Assembly (NCBI GenBank): GCA_041394405.1
Contig: JAWKIF010000006.1
Location: 1,240,001-1,304,000 of the forward strand
DNA from: Microthrix sp041394405
Lineage (GTDB): Bacteria; Actinomycetota; Acidimicrobiia; Acidimicrobiales; Microtrichaceae
Direction: 5' to 3'
Length of the DNA: 64,000 bases
The position numbers were made by a program, and so were the translations under genes. Position 1 is the stretch's first letter. Every line of letters begins with the position of its first letter. The notes beneath the pieces were generated by a model. The model saw only the letters and a list, made by a program, of their open reading frames with translations, did not search any database and was not told the origin of the DNA. Positions 23,616 to 31,523 of the stretch are shown here, piece after piece.

Positions 23616-24380
23616 TCAGCTCCTCCGTCGCGCCGCCCGGTCGAGTTCCACCGACACCTCCCCCGCCGTGCCGCTGCCGCCGCCCGTTGTATCGGTGGCG
23701 ACCCCCAACACGGCGTCCAGGTGTTCGGTCACCGTACGGTACCGCTCGGCACCTACCAGGGCCTCGATCTCGTCGGCGAGCGTTCGGTACACCGGTGCCG
23801 ATGCTGAATATGCCTCGGGCTCCTCGGTGCACCACCAGCCAAACTCCTCACCCCCCTCGCCCCAATCGCGTCGGCGCCACTCGCGCAGCGTGTGGACACC
23901 GGCACCGCTCTCGTCAGTGTGGTGCTCGAGTCGCAGCGGGAGCTGCCAGCACACCTCCGGCTTCCAGTCGATCGGCCGTTCCCCGGCGCCCACTGCGGCT
24001 GCGTGCAGCGCACACCCCGGCGTGGGCCGGTCAGTCCGGTTGAGGAAGATGCACGCACCGTCCACCACCCGGGTTTGCCAGCCGTCCTCGGTGCGCTGGA
24101 ACGGCGATCGACGCCCATCAGCGGGCCGGTGTTGCCAGGCAGCGGGTTCCAACCGGCGAGCGGCACGCCCGACCCGCCCCCGATCGTCGTCGTCCGCGAA
24201 ATGGGCCCCGTGGGTGCAGCAGCCCAGGCCGGAGGCGACGTCCCGATCCGGTTCGATGCCGGCACAGCCGGCGCCCCAGATGCACTCCCAGCGGCTGGCC
24301 AGGAACGTGACGTCGAAGAGCCAGGTGCCCGCGTCGTCCTCAAGGGAGAACCACTCCCGTAGCGAGCTCATGGCGACCAC
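23616..24380 (-). CDS. Cysteine-cluster protein (DUF3109-like), hypothetical
   Basis: 254 residues, soluble. A cysteine-rich N-terminal part reads WECIWGAGCAGIEPDRD followed by GLGCCTHGAHF. The Cys-Cys-Thr-His pattern resembles DUF3109/YkgJ-type metal or Fe-S proteins, but the assignment is by eye only. Further cysteines at GACIFLN, PGCALH and EVCWQLPL could complete a metal site. Two starts are possible, GTG 24380 and ATG 24371. GTG is favoured because TAGGGT ends 6 nt before it. It lies 9 bp after the antiporter stop and 2 bp before the 65-aa ORF. Confidence 0.6.
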   Translation of the reverse strand: MVAMSSLREWFSLEDDAGTWLFDVTFLASRWECIWGAGCAGIEPDRDVASGLGCCTHGAHFADDDDRGRVGRAARRLEPAAWQHRPADGRRSPFQRTEDGWQTRVVDGACIFLNRTDRPTPGCALHAAAVGAGERPIDWKPEVCWQLPLRLEHHTDESGAGVHTLREWRRRDWGEGGEEFGWWCTEEPEAYSASAPVYRTLADEIEALVGAERYRTVTEHLDAVLGVATDTTGGGSGTAGEVSVELDRAARRRS

Positions 24381-24386
24381 CGCGCG

Positions 24387-24392
24387 ACCCTA
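24387..24392 (-). promoter_or_regulatory. -10 element (TAGGGT), internal to the antiporter operon
   Basis: On the minus strand TAGGGT overlaps the antiporter's TAG stop and ends 6 nt before GTG 24380, which would allow separate leaderless expression of the Cys-cluster gene. Confidence 0.45.
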
Positions 24393-25649
24393 GGGCGCCA
24401 ATCGGCGCCGAGTGGGCATGTCGGGCACCTCGCCCAGCTCGGGCGCACCGGATTGCTCGTCGGCGAGACGCCGAGCAAGGCGGCCCGCCCACGGCGCTGC
24501 GCTCAGGCCGTGTGCAAATACGCTGACCAGCACGGTCCAGACCACGACCAGATAGACCAGATCGGCGCCAGGCGAATCCAGCTCGTCCACGATGAGCAGG
24601 GCAAACAGGATCGACGCCAGGCCGCGCGGGCCGAACCACGCCGCAAATACCCGCGTCTCCAACCGCAGGCCGGAACCGAGGAGCGAGACGAGAACGGCGA
24701 GGCCCCGCACCACCACCAGGCTGAGTGCGACGTAGGCGCCCACCTGCCACGTGAGATCCCCCAACCGGGGACCCACCAGCACCGCCCCGAACACCAGGAA
24801 GGTGATGGCGGTCAGCAGCTCTCCCTCGTCCTCGGTGAAGTCCTGGGCGTTGTCGCACTCCCCGGGTGCAACGTGGCCGAACGCCAGACCGGCACAAAAC
24901 GCTGCGATGAAGCCGTTGCCACCCGGCATCACCGCCCCGGAGTAGGCGGCCAGCAGCACCGAGAGGGCCGCCAGTTGTCGATACAGCGGCTCCACCCGCC
25001 CCGCCGAGGCCCGTTGGTGCAGGAGCGCCCCGCCAACGGCCCCAACGCCGGCGCCGACCAGGACCCCGAAACCCACCTGCTCAGCGGCGAAACGTTGCCA
25101 ACCCTCCAACCCCGACGTGCTCGCCTCGGCGGCAGCGACCGCCAGGGCCACGGTCACCAGCGGCAGGGCGATTCCGTCGTTGAGGCCGCTCTCCACGTTC
25201 AGGCCCTGACGCAGGCGGGCGGGCAGCCGCAGGTCCGAAACCACCGCCTGGCCGAGCGCCGCATCGGTGGGGGCCAGGGCGGCGGCCAACAGCGCCGCCT
25301 CGGCGAGCGGCAAGCTGGGAAAGAGCAGCGCGGCCGCCACGAGACCAATGAGAAACGACAGCGGCAGCCCGACCCCCAGCAGCCGAAGCGGGAACCAGGA
25401 TTGCCTGCGAAGCCGCCCCAGGTCGATGCGAATGGCGTCGGTGAACAGCACCAGGGCCAGGGTCACCTCGATCAGGATCTGGGTGGACTCGCTCTCCAAC
25501 TGCACGTCGAAGACCCCCAGCCCGCCGGTGCCGACGACCAGCCCCACCGTGGTGAACACCATCGGGGCCGTGACGGGCGACATCGAGAGCCGCTCGGAGA
25601 ACATTGCGTAGCCGAAGATGGTGAGGGCCACGATCAGGATCTCCGTCAC
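24390..25649 (-). CDS. CPA1-type Na+(K+)/H+ antiporter
   Basis: 419 residues with ~12 helices. Family features: AAALAPTDAALGQAVVSD (the TD of the ion pathway), GLNVESGLNDGIALPLV (the ESGLND motif with essential acidic residues) and WFGPRGLASILFALL (conserved G-P-R-G). No large cytoplasmic C-terminal tail is present. Exchanges Na+ or K+ for H+ across the membrane. GTG start; GAGAGT ends 6 nt upstream. Divergent from the McrB-like gene, with tandem repeats between them. Confidence 0.88.
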   Translation of the reverse strand: MTEILIVALTIFGYAMFSERLSMSPVTAPMVFTTVGLVVGTGGLGVFDVQLESESTQILIEVTLALVLFTDAIRIDLGRLRRQSWFPLRLLGVGLPLSFLIGLVAAALLFPSLPLAEAALLAAALAPTDAALGQAVVSDLRLPARLRQGLNVESGLNDGIALPLVTVALAVAAAEASTSGLEGWQRFAAEQVGFGVLVGAGVGAVGGALLHQRASAGRVEPLYRQLAALSVLLAAYSGAVMPGGNGFIAAFCAGLAFGHVAPGECDNAQDFTEDEGELLTAITFLVFGAVLVGPRLGDLTWQVGAYVALSLVVVRGLAVLVSLLGSGLRLETRVFAAWFGPRGLASILFALLIVDELDSPGADLVYLVVVWTVLVSVFAHGLSAAPWAGRLARRLADEQSGAPELGEVPDMPTRRRLAP

Positions 25650-25670
25650 CCAGTCACTCTCTCACACCAC

Positions 25671-25734
25671 GGCAATCCCACTCCTCGGCAACCCCACACT
25701 CAGCAACCCCACACTCAGCCATCCCCACTCCTCA
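25671..25734. repeat. Four ~16-bp degenerate tandem repeats
   Basis: Units GGCAATCCCACTCCTC, GGCAACCCCACACTCA, GCAACCCCACACTCA and GCCATCCCCACTCCTCA run head-to-tail in the gap between the antiporter and the McrB-like gene, ending ~12 bp before the latter's start. Confidence 0.8.
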
Positions 25735-25745
25735 GCATTGTGCGG

Positions 25746-26708
25746 ATGGTGCCGACATGGAGTGCTGTGACCGACTCGTTCACTGCTGAGAACCTGGAAG
25801 CGCGGGCGCGGCAGGCCGGCCTGTTCGTGCCGCCCCACGTGTGCCACCAGCTGGTGGCCGCCATTGACGTCGGCAAGCACGTCATCCTCACGGGGCCTCC
25901 GGGCACCGGGAAGACCACCCTGGCCGGAATGGCCGCCGAGCTGGGCCGGGAATCGATGATGTGCGCGGGCTTCCTTCCCACAACGGCCTCGTCGGATTGG
26001 ACGACCTTCGACACCATCGGGGGTCTCCAGCCCACTCCCGAAGGCCTGCTGTTTCGACCGGGGCTCTTCGTGGAGGCCATCGAGGGCGGCCGCTGGCTGA
26101 TCATCGACGAGATGAACCGCTCGAACTTCGACCGGGCCTTCGGTCAGCTGTTCACGGTGCTCTCCGGCGGACCAGCCACGCTGCCGTTCAAGCGTCGTCC
26201 GCAAGGGTTCCCCATCTCCCTGGTTCCCGCAGGCTCCGAGGTCCCGGACAACACCGAGCCCATCAGGGTGCCGCCCAGCTGGCGCATCATGGCCACCATC
26301 AACAGCTTCGACAAGCACCTGTTGTTCGACATGAGTTACGCCCTCATGCGTCGCTTCGCCTTCATCGAGGTGGGGTGCCCGCCCGAGGAGGTGTACCGGC
26401 GCCTCATCAGCCACGCCACCGAGGTGGTGGAACCGCTCTTGGTGCTGCGTCGGTTCGCCGAGCTGGGACCGGCGCTGTTCATCGACGCCGGCCGTTATGC
26501 CAAGCGCCGCAGCGAAACCGGCTCGGCCTCGGTCTCGCGGGTGCGGTGGGAGACCCTGCACGCCTACTTCCTGCCCCAGTTCGAACGGTTGGACGAGGAC
26601 CGGGGTATGGACCTGTTGGACACCGTCATGGCCATGTTGGACGCACCCGAGCAGCGGGAGGCCCAGCGGATCGTGGCCCAGTTGCTGGAACTGCCCCTCG
26701 CAGCGTGA
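25746..26708 (+). CDS. McrB-like AAA+ ATPase (AAA_5)
   Basis: About 320 residues. Walker A GPPGTGKT (50-57), Walker B LIIDEMNRSNFDRAFGQL (119-136), sensor 1 MATINSFDK (183-190) and arginine residues in ALMRRFAFIEV (199-209). The D-E-M-N-R and M-x-T-x-N elements match McrB and other AAA_5 proteins. McrB is the motor of modified-DNA restriction, usually GTP-driven, but this protein has no N-terminal DNA-binding domain and the next gene is not a recognisable McrC. MoxR-like chaperone functions are possible. Start uncertain: GTG 25740, ATG 25746, GTG 25749 and GTG 25767 are all in frame; CATTGT ends 7 nt before 25749. Two closely spaced genes suggest a cassette. Confidence 0.75.
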   Translation: MVPTWSAVTDSFTAENLEARARQAGLFVPPHVCHQLVAAIDVGKHVILTGPPGTGKTTLAGMAAELGRESMMCAGFLPTTASSDWTTFDTIGGLQPTPEGLLFRPGLFVEAIEGGRWLIIDEMNRSNFDRAFGQLFTVLSGGPATLPFKRRPQGFPISLVPAGSEVPDNTEPIRVPPSWRIMATINSFDKHLLFDMSYALMRRFAFIEVGCPPEEVYRRLISHATEVVEPLLVLRRFAELGPALFIDAGRYAKRRSETGSASVSRVRWETLHAYFLPQFERLDEDRGMDLLDTVMAMLDAPEQREAQRIVAQLLELPLAA

Positions 26709-26718
26709 GCGCTCGCTG

Positions 26719-27825
26719 ATGGTCGCCCTGGCTCAGGTGGTTGACTCCCTCACCGCACGCCATCACCCGCGCGACTCCACCGAGCGGTGGCTGGCCTGCC
26801 TGCTCGGAATGAGCGATGTCGAAGCTCGTCGGATCATGGTGAAGGCGTTCGTCCGTTCCGAGGAGGTCGCCGAACTGGTGGAGGAGGGCGAGGAGATCCT
26901 CGGTGGGTTGCCCCGGCGCACGGTGCAGCGCGACGCCGAGATGTCCGTCGGCCTGACCGGGGCGGTGTCGTGGGGAGCGACGGCCGCAGTGTCGGCCCAA
27001 CGCCAGGGCGCGGATTCCACCTTCGTGGTCCGCCCCATCGAGCACACCCGCACCGGCCCGGTGGCCGACCTGCTCATGGCCGCCCTGCACGATGTGGCTC
27101 GGGTCGGCGCTCAGGAGCGGCGCAGCGGCGCCATGGTCGACCCGGTGATTCGTGAACGATCGCGGTTGGCCCGCCGGCTCGTGTCGGCACCCGAGAATCG
27201 CTCGCTGGACGGCGCCCGGCCCAACCGTCGCACCCGCGCCGACGCGCGGAGGGTGAAGCACCCCAGCGCCGCGTTGGCGTTGAGGCTGGACGCACGTCGG
27301 CGCGAACCGGTGTCGGGCGGGGTGCTGGAACCGGAGCTCGATCGCCTGACACGGCTGCAACTTCGGCTGCTCTACCTGGTGCTCGCGGCCGGGCACGTCA
27401 ACGAACCGCTCGTGGTGGACGGGGCGGCACTGGTGGCGGGCCCGGTTCGTTTTGTGCACCCGCGCAACCACGGTGCCCGTGGCGAGGTCCGGGGCATCCG
27501 GGTCAACGGGGTGTTGCTCGATGCGCCCGAACCCGACCAAACCCGGGAGGAAGCCTGGAGCGCGCTGCGGCGGCGAGCCGACGGTGCCCCATGTCGCCTC
27601 GTGAGCGATCGCGACGAGGTGTTCGCCGCCTTGGCGGAGATCACCCAGCGCGTCAGCCGTCGCGACGAGCCGGCGGCTGCCGTCTCGGTGCGCCGCTCCC
27701 CGAGCGGCGCACCGGTGCCGGGATCGACACGGTCGCGCGGGTCGGCCCCGACAACCGAGTCGGCCCAGGTTCGCGAGCCGACGCCACTACCTGGGTCGGC
27801 CCCGCTGCCGGCAACGTCCGGCTAG
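26719..27825 (+). CDS. Unknown partner of the McrB-like ATPase
   Basis: 368 residues from an ATG 10 bp after the ATPase stop. No recognised family. Visible: a helical N-terminal part (SLTARHHPRDSTERWLACLL...AELVEEGEEI), a middle segment with VSWGATAAVSAQRQGADSTF and PIEHTRTGPVADLLMAAL, a basic region (PENRSLDGARPNRRTRADAR), then a helical core (ELDRLTRLQLRLLYLVLAAG) followed by a probable beta region, and a disordered Pro/Ser/Ala tail. The 'PENR' and the order of elements faintly recall DUF2357/McrC-type proteins, but I see no PD-(D/E)xK nuclease motif. It is best described as an uncharacterised AAA-associated protein. Its stop overlaps the convergent 60-aa gene. Confidence 0.7.
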   Translation: MVALAQVVDSLTARHHPRDSTERWLACLLGMSDVEARRIMVKAFVRSEEVAELVEEGEEILGGLPRRTVQRDAEMSVGLTGAVSWGATAAVSAQRQGADSTFVVRPIEHTRTGPVADLLMAALHDVARVGAQERRSGAMVDPVIRERSRLARRLVSAPENRSLDGARPNRRTRADARRVKHPSAALALRLDARRREPVSGGVLEPELDRLTRLQLRLLYLVLAAGHVNEPLVVDGAALVAGPVRFVHPRNHGARGEVRGIRVNGVLLDAPEPDQTREEAWSALRRRADGAPCRLVSDRDEVFAALAEITQRVSRRDEPAAAVSVRRSPSGAPVPGSTRSRGSAPTTESAQVREPTPLPGSAPLPATSG

Positions 27826-28004
27826 CTGTACTCCTCTTCAAGGGCGTCCTCGGCCATACACCAGCCGGCGTGTTCGTCCTCGGGTTCAGCGCCGCACTCC
27901 TCGCACGGGCCCTTGGGCTCGGAGAAGACGGCTTCGATGTCGATGTCAGAGCTTCGTTTGAGGGCACGAGCCTCTTCGAAGCGGCGATGACGACCCTTTT
28001 TCAC
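27822..28004 (-). CDS. 60-aa protein with CxxC...C motif
   Basis: 60 residues. A basic start (KKGRHRRFEEARALKR), an acidic middle and a small cysteine cluster, GPCEECGAEPEDEHAGWC, which with H could bind zinc. Similar short proteins occur in many actinobacteria, as far as I can recall, but I know no function. GTG start. Its TAG overlaps the TAG of the McrB-partner gene in a shared CTAG, so the two are convergent with a 4-bp overlap. Confidence 0.7.
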   Translation of the reverse strand: MKKGRHRRFEEARALKRSSDIDIEAVFSEPKGPCEECGAEPEDEHAGWCMAEDALEEEYS

Positions 28005-28123
28005 GGGTCACGCTCCACGGGGTAGTAGTGCGACGGTCTCAGCGGCGCCGCACCATGGCCAGCTCCGCTATGGGTTCGATTCCAAGACCAGCCAGCTTAG
28101 CGCCTTCGGACCGGATCAACGAT

Positions 28124-29341
28124 TCACCCTGAGGAGTCGACGACGTGCGAAGCGTGACGGGGCTCCAGCAACAGGCCGGAACCGGGCTGGAATGCCAACG
28201 CCGCCCGCCCCGCCACCAGGTCTCGGATGGGATCCCCCACCAATTCCTGTCGCCAGCCGCTGCCCAGGGGGCCGTCCGGTCCGGGGGCCAGCAGGCACTC
28301 GACATCGGCCCGCGTGGCCACCGTCGAGGAGTCGAGGTCCAGGTCGGCGGCCAGCTGCTTGATCCAGGTGGTCACCAGCCCGATGGCCGGTCGCAGTTCG
28401 CTGGGAACGTCGGCGCGGGCCAGCTCGGGACGCAGCTCCGGCTCGCTGCCCAATGAGCCGGCGATGACCGCCAATGCCTGCTCCGCCAGCCCGCCGCGAA
28501 GGTTGCGCCCGTCCACACCCCGCACCTTCCGCGCCTTGGCAACGTCGGTGGGCCGGGTCTGGGCCAGGCCCACCAGCCCGAGATCGCTCAGCACGTTGCG
28601 AGTCGGCACGTCCTGGTCGGAAGCCGCACGTTCGCGCCACTCGGCCAGTGCCTGCGCAGTGGCGAGCGCCTGGCCCTTCAAGTGGCGGGCCTCCTTGATG
28701 CGAGTCCAGGCCACCGCGGGATCGCGGGTGGTCCAGGCGTCGGTGCGCTCGGCCTCCATGGCCTCCGCAGCCCAGGACCCGCGCGAACGCTTGTCCAGCT
28801 CGGCCGAGAGCCGGTCGGCGATGTCGAGCAACCAGCGCACGTCCGCCGCGGCGTAGCTCAGCTGGGAGGGCTTCAACGGCCTCCGCATCCAGTCGGTCAA
28901 TCGGTCGCCCTTGGGCACCTTGCGGCCGGTCAGCCGTTCGCTCAGGGTGCCCAACGATGGATTGGAGAACCCGACGAAGTTGGAGGCCACCTGCGTGTCG
29001 AAGAGCACGTTCGGAACCTGCCCGCACACGCGGTAGAGGATCTCCAGGTCCTGCCGGGCCGCGTGCATGACCGCGCAGCTGTCACTGTCCAACACCACTC
29101 GGAGCGGAGCCAGATCGACGCTGAGCGTGTCGATGAGCGCCAGCCTGCCCGGCCAGGCCACCTGCACCAGCGCAACTCGGGGGTGATAGGTGCCCTCTCG
29201 GTGGAATTCTGTGTCCAGCGCGTAGCGCCGGACGCCGCGCCACTCGTCGAGAAGCTCGTCGAACTCCGCCTGTTCGGAGATCAGGTCCCAGTCGGGTGGA
29301 TCGAGGTCGGCCGAGTCGCCCCGCGCCTGGCTTCTACGCAC
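28124..29341 (-). CDS. rnd: Ribonuclease D-like 3'-5' exonuclease with HRDC domain
   Basis: 405 residues. The DEDD exonuclease domain shows ALDTEFHREGTYHPRVALVQVA (Exo I D/E), VMHAARQDLEIL (Exo II D) and YAAADVRWLLDIADRL (Exo III Y..D). The central part of the protein continues with the RNase D pattern KGDRLTDWMRRPLKPSQLSYA and a helical HRDC-like region. It trims 3' ends of structured RNAs such as tRNA precursors. GTG 29341 was chosen; it overlaps the rhodanese stop by 8 bp. An ATG at 29386 is an alternative that would overlap by ~50 bp. The next downstream 119 bp before the 60-aa gene hold no clear gene. Confidence 0.88.
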   Translation of the reverse strand: MRRSQARGDSADLDPPDWDLISEQAEFDELLDEWRGVRRYALDTEFHREGTYHPRVALVQVAWPGRLALIDTLSVDLAPLRVVLDSDSCAVMHAARQDLEILYRVCGQVPNVLFDTQVASNFVGFSNPSLGTLSERLTGRKVPKGDRLTDWMRRPLKPSQLSYAAADVRWLLDIADRLSAELDKRSRGSWAAEAMEAERTDAWTTRDPAVAWTRIKEARHLKGQALATAQALAEWRERAASDQDVPTRNVLSDLGLVGLAQTRPTDVAKARKVRGVDGRNLRGGLAEQALAVIAGSLGSEPELRPELARADVPSELRPAIGLVTTWIKQLAADLDLDSSTVATRADVECLLAPGPDGPLGSGWRQELVGDPIRDLVAGRAALAFQPGSGLLLEPRHASHVVDSSG

Positions 29342-29663
29342 TCGCCGGTCCGGTATCGACCCGGTATCCGGCGTTGACCCACGCATCGGTTCCGCCCACC
29401 ACGTTGCGGGGAAGCAGCCCTTGGCTCAGGAGGAACTCGGCCGCCCGCTGGCTGCGCGCGCCGCTGCGGCAGATGATGTCCACCGCGCCGTCGGCGTTGA
29501 TGGCACCGAGACGCTCCGGCAACGTGGCCAGCGGGATGTGGATGGCTCCGGGGACGTGGGCCTGGGCGTACTCGTCGTCCTCCCGCACGTCGACCAAGGG
29601 CACGCCCTGCTCGAGGTCGGTTCGCAGGTGTTCGACGCTGATCTGTGGTATGTCGATACTCAT
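29334..29663 (-). CDS. Rhodanese-like sulfurtransferase domain protein
   Basis: 109 residues, a single rhodanese domain. VDVREDDEYAQAHVPGAIHIPL matches the CH2A region, and the active-site loop is CRSGARS with the catalytic cysteine. Single-domain proteins of this kind carry persulfide sulfur or act in sulfur relay/detoxification. First gene of a two-gene unit with RNase D. CAGGGA upstream of the ATG serves as a weak ribosome binding site; 15-bp tandem repeats precede it. Confidence 0.88.
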   Translation of the reverse strand: MSIDIPQISVEHLRTDLEQGVPLVDVREDDEYAQAHVPGAIHIPLATLPERLGAINADGAVDIICRSGARSQRAAEFLLSQGLLPRNVVGGTDAWVNAGYRVDTGPASA

Positions 29664-29670
29664 TGGTCCC

Positions 29671-29714
29671 TGTCGTTCGTGGGGCTGTCGTTCGTGGGGC
29701 TGTCGTCCGGGGCC
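29671..29714. repeat. 15-bp tandem repeats upstream of the rhodanese gene
   Basis: TGTCGTTCGTGGGGC occurs twice perfectly (29671-29685, 29686-29700), followed by a degenerate TGTCGTCCGGGGCC. It lies in the 64-bp gap between two minus-strand genes. Confidence 0.8.
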
Positions 29715-29727
29715 GTCGCTGGCGGAG

Positions 29728-30981
29728 TCAGACTACCGAGCCATAGGTCGCCTGGGCACCTGCTCCGGCGCGCCCCGCCGCAACCGAAGCGGCCAGGTCC
29801 TCCGCGAAGCGGTCCGCCACTCGATCGTGGCCGGGCGACAGCATCACGTGCAGCCCGCCCTGCTGACGGTCAAGCGCCCAGCCGCGCGTGTCCATCTCGT
29901 CGGAGACCCCCTCCAGGTCGATCCCGGCATCCGGGTCCGCGGAGATCTCGAAAACCGACATGTCCGGTTCGCCCGTTACCTGCAGGCCATCAACGGCATC
30001 GACGGCCGAGCGGAATCCATCGGTGGCTGCGGCCACTCGTCGAGCCTGGCGTTCGTAGCCGTCTCGTCCCAGGTGGGAGATGGTGGCCCACGCCCCCGCG
30101 ATGGGGCCGCCGGGGCGGGTGCCCGCCGCAGTGGCGGAGGCATACAACCCTCCTGGCCAGGAGTCGTACATGAAGATCTGGCGTTCCATCAGCTCGCGGG
30201 AGTTGTACAGCACCAGCGAGGCACCCTTGTAGGCGTAGCCGTACTTGTGGATGTCCGCCGACAGCGAGGTGACGCCGGGGACCGACAGATCGAAGGGCGG
30301 CACGGCTCGGCCGATTGCCGACCAGAAAGGCAGCAACCAGCCGCCGAGACAGGCATCGACGTGGCAGAGCACGCCCGCCTCGGCGGCGATGGAGGCCACC
30401 TCGGTGACCGGGTCGATGACCCCATACGGGTAGCAGGGGGCGGAAGCCACCAGCATGATGGTGCGCTCGTCGAGCGCCGCCCGGAAGGCCTCGGGGTCGG
30501 CCCGCAGGTCGTCGCGCAGCGCAATGCGAACGCGTTCGACGTCCAGGTACTTGCAGGCCTTCTCGAATGCCGGATGAGCAGTTTCGGGCGCCAGGATTCG
30601 TGGAGTCATGATGCCCCTCGACCGGGCTTCGTCGCGCGCCACCTGCACGGCCAGGAAGATGCTCTCCGTGCCTCCGGAGGACATCGAACCGGCGCGGGGC
30701 GGCGCTCCCAAGAGGTCGCAGCCCCAGCCAACCACATCGGACTCCATGTGCAGCAGCGTTCGGTAGCGGAACGGGTTGAGCGCGTTCTCGTGAAGGAACA
30801 TGTCCGCAGCCTCGTGCTGGACCTGCTCCAGTTCGGGGTCGTCGGCGTTGTACACCAGGCTGAACGCCTTGCCGCCTCGCCAATCGAGGTCGTCGGCCCG
30901 CTCGGCCTTCATCTCGGCCAAGAGGCGGTCGCCGGGGATTCCCGCTGGTGGGAACCCCGCAGGTTCTGGGGTGCTGGTCAT
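29728..30981 (-). CDS. PLP-dependent decarboxylase/lyase (group II, sphingosine-1-phosphate-lyase-like)
   Basis: 417 residues. Type I fold PLP enzyme. SSGGTESIFLAV binds the cofactor phosphate; HVDACLGGWLLPFW holds the cofactor-ring Asp; the Schiff-base lysine is in SADIHKYGYAYKGAS. The HKYGYAxKG form and the WPGGLYASATAAGTRPGGP segment are closer to sphingosine-1-phosphate lyase and archaeal MfnA-like enzymes than to GadB. Real substrate unknown: an amino acid or a phosphorylated long-chain amine. The ATG overlaps the DUF3151 stop (ATGA), so the two genes are translationally coupled. Confidence 0.82.
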   Translation of the reverse strand: MTSTPEPAGFPPAGIPGDRLLAEMKAERADDLDWRGGKAFSLVYNADDPELEQVQHEAADMFLHENALNPFRYRTLLHMESDVVGWGCDLLGAPPRAGSMSSGGTESIFLAVQVARDEARSRGIMTPRILAPETAHPAFEKACKYLDVERVRIALRDDLRADPEAFRAALDERTIMLVASAPCYPYGVIDPVTEVASIAAEAGVLCHVDACLGGWLLPFWSAIGRAVPPFDLSVPGVTSLSADIHKYGYAYKGASLVLYNSRELMERQIFMYDSWPGGLYASATAAGTRPGGPIAGAWATISHLGRDGYERQARRVAAATDGFRSAVDAVDGLQVTGEPDMSVFEISADPDAGIDLEGVSDEMDTRGWALDRQQGGLHVMLSPGHDRVADRFAEDLAASVAAGRAGAGAQATYGSVV

Positions 30982-31421
30982 GAGGCTGCTCCGTCGATGA
31001 TGCGGTCCCATCCGGGATCCAACTGGGCAAGGAAATGGTCGATTCGCTCGACTTCGTCGACCTCGTCGATGGCGGCAGCCGAGTCACTCAGGCCCACGAG
31101 GCAACGCAGGAACCCACGATTGGCCGGGTGCGCCCACCGCACATAGCCCGACCCCCGCCAGCCCGATTGGCGAAGCAGGTCCAGGCCGCGGTGATAGCCC
31201 ACCCGGTATGCCGCGTATCGCTCCAGATCGTCACGCCCGGCGTCGCCGAGCGCGGCCCACCCCAGCGACCAGGTGGGGTGCCGCCCCACGGCGGCCGCAA
31301 GCTCGTCCCGGGACGGCGAACCGTCGAGGACGTCGGTCAACGAGTCCGGCGGCGAGGGCAGCACGGTTTCGGGTGGTCCGGTGGTGGACAGGCCGATGGG
31401 CCGTTCGTCGGGTGGTGCCAT
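30978..31421 (-). CDS. DUF3151 family protein
   Basis: 147 residues. The DUF3151 pattern is clear: HPTWSLGWAALGDAG, YAAYRVGYHRGLDLLRQSGWRGSGYVRWAHPANRGFLRCLVGL. The family is confined mainly to Actinomycetota and has no known function. Apparently leaderless (TACAGT ends 8 nt before the ATG). It is the first gene of a pair with the PLP lyase. Confidence 0.85.
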   Translation of the reverse strand: MAPPDERPIGLSTTGPPETVLPSPPDSLTDVLDGSPSRDELAAAVGRHPTWSLGWAALGDAGRDDLERYAAYRVGYHRGLDLLRQSGWRGSGYVRWAHPANRGFLRCLVGLSDSAAAIDEVDEVERIDHFLAQLDPGWDRIIDGAAS

Positions 31422-31429
31422 GTCGGTCG

Positions 31430-31435
31430 ACTGTA
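31430..31435 (-). promoter_or_regulatory. -10 element (TACAGT) of the DUF3151 gene
   Basis: On the minus strand TACAGT ends 8 nt before the ATG at 31421; no Shine-Dalgarno. Confidence 0.45.
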
Positions 31436-31464
31436 TCCGCGCTCCTACGGTGAGTCCCTGCCCA

Positions 31465-31494
31465 CCCGCCTGCGGGCGGGCGGAAGCTCCGCCC
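31465..31494 (-). terminator. Two overlapping GC hairpins after the HNH gene
   Basis: CCCGCC/GGCGGG (31465-31470 with 31475-31480) and GGGCGGA/TCCGCCC (31478-31484 with 31488-31494) share bases, so only one can form at a time. They lie 30-60 nt downstream of the HNH stop on its strand. No U-tract. Confidence 0.4.
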
Positions 31495-31523
31495 TACCCG
31501 AGCCCCGGTGGGTTCGACGGGGC

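Noticed and set aside
28060..28110. tRNA-like T-arm (GGGTTCGATTCC)
   Set aside because: The flanking bases do not form a 5-bp T-stem, acceptor stem or anticodon arm; single-motif coincidence downstream of RNase D.
28039..28123. Possible tiny gene between RNase D and the 60-aa gene, ending in a plausible helical peptide (SEGAKLAGLGIEPIAELAM)
   Set aside because: Its only long form overlaps RNase D out of frame; without it, just ~26 residues from a TTG with no ribosome binding site remain.
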